Source: Aldersonia sp036524855
GTDB lineage: Bacteria > Actinomycetota > Actinomycetes > Mycobacteriales > Mycobacteriaceae
Assembly: GCA_036524855.1 (NCBI GenBank)
Contig: DATDBL010000352.1
Location: 1 to 7,625, forward strand
Direction of reading: 5' to 3'
Length of the DNA stretch: 7,625 bases
In this document: piece after piece, positions 6,737 to 7,625 of the stretch
Layout: each line of letters starts with the position of its first letter
Numbering within the stretch: position 1 is the stretch's first letter
The notes under the pieces: model-generated
Seen by the model: only the letters and a program-made list of their open reading frames with translations
Told to the model about the DNA's origin: nothing
Databases searched by the model: none
Made by a program: the position numbers and the translations under genes

Positions 6737-6759
6737 GTTTTCGACTTATGATCGAAAAC
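6737..6759. promoter_or_regulatory. Likely NrtR/NdnR operator, 23-bp inverted repeat
   Basis: Two perfect 8-bp arms, GTTTTCGA (6737-6744) and TCGAAAAC (6752-6759), flank a 7-bp centre in the short gap between divergent nadA and nrtR. It is AT-rich against a GC-rich background. It overlaps the TATGAT at 6747-6752 (nrtR promoter) and lies just downstream of the possible nadA transcript start, so one bound dimer could silence both. NrtR-family regulators commonly bind inverted repeats next to their own and NAD biosynthesis genes. Which protein binds here is inferred. Confidence 0.72.
6747..6752 (+). promoter_or_regulatory. Probable -10 element of nrtR
   Basis: TATGAT matches five of six positions of TATAAT. 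Transcription would begin about 6-8 nt downstream, at or beside A6760, which is the first base of an in-frame ATG. That predicts a leaderless mRNA, a common arrangement in Mycobacteriales. The -35 region is weak (TTCCGT at 17 bp). Confidence 0.5.
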
Positions 6760-7482
6760 ATGACCTATGGTAGCACCGTTCACGAGTCGCTCACCGCCGT
6801 GTTCCAAGTTCGCCACTTTTCGGCCACCGAATCGAACAACCGATCGGGTGCCGGAGCGCGGCCGGAACTGGCCGTGCTGCTGTGGCAGCGCGCGCTCGAT
6901 CCGCAGGTCGGCACCTGGTCGCTACCGGGCGGCAAACTCCGCGACGACGAGAACCTGATGTCGTCGGCGCGCCGCCAACTCGCCGAGAAGGTGGATGTCC
7001 GGGAGGTCGCGCACCTCGAGCAGTTGTCGGTGTTCAGCGACCCGCACCGGGTCCCCGGCGTGCGGCGCATCGCGTCGACGTTCCTCGGTCTCGTTCCGTT
7101 GACCGCGGACCCGCAACTGCCCTCGGACACCGCATGGCACCCGGTGTCACGGCTGCCGACGACGTCGTTCGACCACGGCACGGTCGTGGAGCACGCGCGC
7201 ACCCGACTGGCTGCGAAACTCTCCTACACAAACATCGCCTTCGCCCTGTCCCCAGCTACTTTCACGATGTCGACATTGCGGGAAATCTACTGTGCGGCAC
7301 TGGGATACGACGTCGACACGACGAACCTGCAGCGTGTGCTGAGCCGCCGCAGGGTGCTCACCGCCACCGGCAGCACGGCGTCGCCTGGGCGGGCCGGCGG
7401 TCGGCCCGCGGCCGTGTTCCGGTTCATCGACGTGGAACTGCGGGTGACCGACGAGTTCGCCGCGCTGCGTCCGCCGGGGTAG
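6760..7482 (+). CDS. nrtR: NrtR/NdnR-type Nudix transcriptional regulator of NAD synthesis
   Basis: The 240-residue protein has a Nudix domain (about 5-150) and a C-terminal winged helix (about 152-225), the architecture of NrtR/NdnR repressors that sense ADP-ribose-type NAD derivatives. The winged-helix signature SYTNIAFAL (155-163), then FTMSTLREIYCAALGY (168-183) and NLQRVLSRRRVL (189-200), is typical; RPAAVFRF (215-222) would be the wing strand. The Nudix box starts at G58 with E64 in place, but the REUXEEXG core reads RQLAEKVD (72-79): two of three Glu and the Gly are replaced, so hydrolysis is doubtful. ATG 6760 is preferred because MTYGSTVHE fits the family N-terminus and the -10 predicts a leaderless start; ATG 6748, with GAGG 10 nt upstream, would add four residues and lies inside the operator. 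Position divergent from nadABC supports control of that operon and of itself. Confidence 0.9.
   Translation: MTYGSTVHESLTAVFQVRHFSATESNNRSGAGARPELAVLLWQRALDPQVGTWSLPGGKLRDDENLMSSARRQLAEKVDVREVAHLEQLSVFSDPHRVPGVRRIASTFLGLVPLTADPQLPSDTAWHPVSRLPTTSFDHGTVVEHARTRLAAKLSYTNIAFALSPATFTMSTLREIYCAALGYDVDTTNLQRVLSRRRVLTATGSTASPGRAGGRPAAVFRFIDVELRVTDEFAALRPPG
6767..6772 (-). promoter_or_regulatory. Possible -10 element of nadABC
   Basis: TACCAT on the minus strand (6772-6767) fits the actinobacterial TANNNT pattern, with GTGAGC 16 bp upstream sharing three bases with TTGACA. A start near 6760 would put the whole inverted repeat at about +1 to +24 and leave a leader of roughly 48 nt before the nadA ATG. 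It lies within the first codons of nrtR. Evidence is weak. Confidence 0.3.
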
Positions 7483-7493
7483 CGCCTCAGCGG
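7471..7493. terminator. Possible bidirectional hairpin terminator
   Basis: CCGCCGGGG (7471-7479) can pair with CCTCAGCGG (7485-7493) around a 5-nt loop TAGCG: nine positions with one mismatch and one G-U pair on either strand. It holds the stop codons of both convergent genes. There is no U-tract on either side, which is common in high-GC actinobacteria but lowers confidence. Some of the pairing could be chance in GC-rich coding sequence. Confidence 0.4.
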
Positions 7494-7625
7494 TACCGAG
7501 CAGTCAGGCTGACCTGGGTGTCGCCCCCGGCGCCGTCGAGGTTCCAGCGCAGGTAGGCAAATCCTCCCTGTGATCGGATTCCATCGTGTGCCCACCTGGT
7601 CCCCGACACACGAGTAGCGGGGGGG
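7487..7625 (-). CDS. C-terminal fragment of an unrecognised protein
   Basis: A minus-strand frame is open from the right edge to TGA at 7489-7487, about 45 codons. Its end reads GGFAYLRWNLDGAGGDTQ followed by VSLTARYR, an alternating hydrophobic pattern suggesting terminal beta strands. Third-position GC is high in the last 25 codons (CGC, CTG, GTC, GAC, GGC) but lower further upstream (GGA, TCA, CGA, GAT). No motif lets me name a family. It would converge with nrtR, with stop codons only 4 nt apart. It could be a real gene end or a chance open frame. Confidence 0.42.
   Translation of the reverse strand, partial: PPATRVSGTRWAHDGIRSQGGFAYLRWNLDGAGGDTQVSLTARYR

Overview
The window looks like chromosomal DNA of a high-GC actinobacterium of the order Mycobacteriales (Gordonia/Rhodococcus/Mycobacterium-like). 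Reasons: strong GC bias at third codon positions, GTG starts, genes packed with 1-4 nt overlaps, protein sequences that read like the mycobacterial HisC/HisD/NadABC set, and a gene order (Nudix regulator, nadA, nadB, nadC, short spacer gene(s), hisD, hisC, hisB) that matches the Mycobacterium tuberculosis Rv1593c-Rv1601 block as I remember it. Genus assignment is an inference; no rRNA or other marker is present.

Layout from right to left, the direction of most transcription. Positions 7487-7625 (-) hold the last about 45 codons of an unrecognised gene, convergent with nrtR. Positions 6760-7482 (+) encode an NrtR/NdnR-type Nudix-winged-helix regulator. A compact divergent control region (6713-6759) separates it from nadA and contains a 23-bp inverted repeat that is probably the regulator's operator. 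On the minus strand nadA (5690-6712), nadB (4122-5693) and nadC (3253-4122) follow with overlapping starts and stops; together they make nicotinate mononucleotide from aspartate. A 121-bp gap with a DosR-box-like dyad and a possible promoter precedes a small flavodoxin-like gene (2619-3131). A 109-bp gap with a possible -10 element precedes hisD (1181-2509) and hisC (52-1167), and the first 18 codons of hisB (1-55) end the window. No intergenic stretch exceeds 125 bases.

How the genes fit together: NadA and NadB convert aspartate and dihydroxyacetone phosphate to quinolinate, and NadC uses PRPP to make nicotinate mononucleotide. The regulator family represses NAD genes and is relieved by ADP-ribose or a related NAD derivative; here its Nudix box is degenerate, which suggests sensing rather than hydrolysis. 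HisD consumes two NAD+ per histidine, HisC is the aminotransferase two steps earlier, and HisB is the dehydratase just before HisC. There is no mobile element, CRISPR array, tRNA or rRNA, and no obviously novel multi-gene system. The most interesting points are regulatory: the operator overlapping a likely leaderless nrtR promoter, and a hypoxia/redox-type box in front of the flavodoxin gene.
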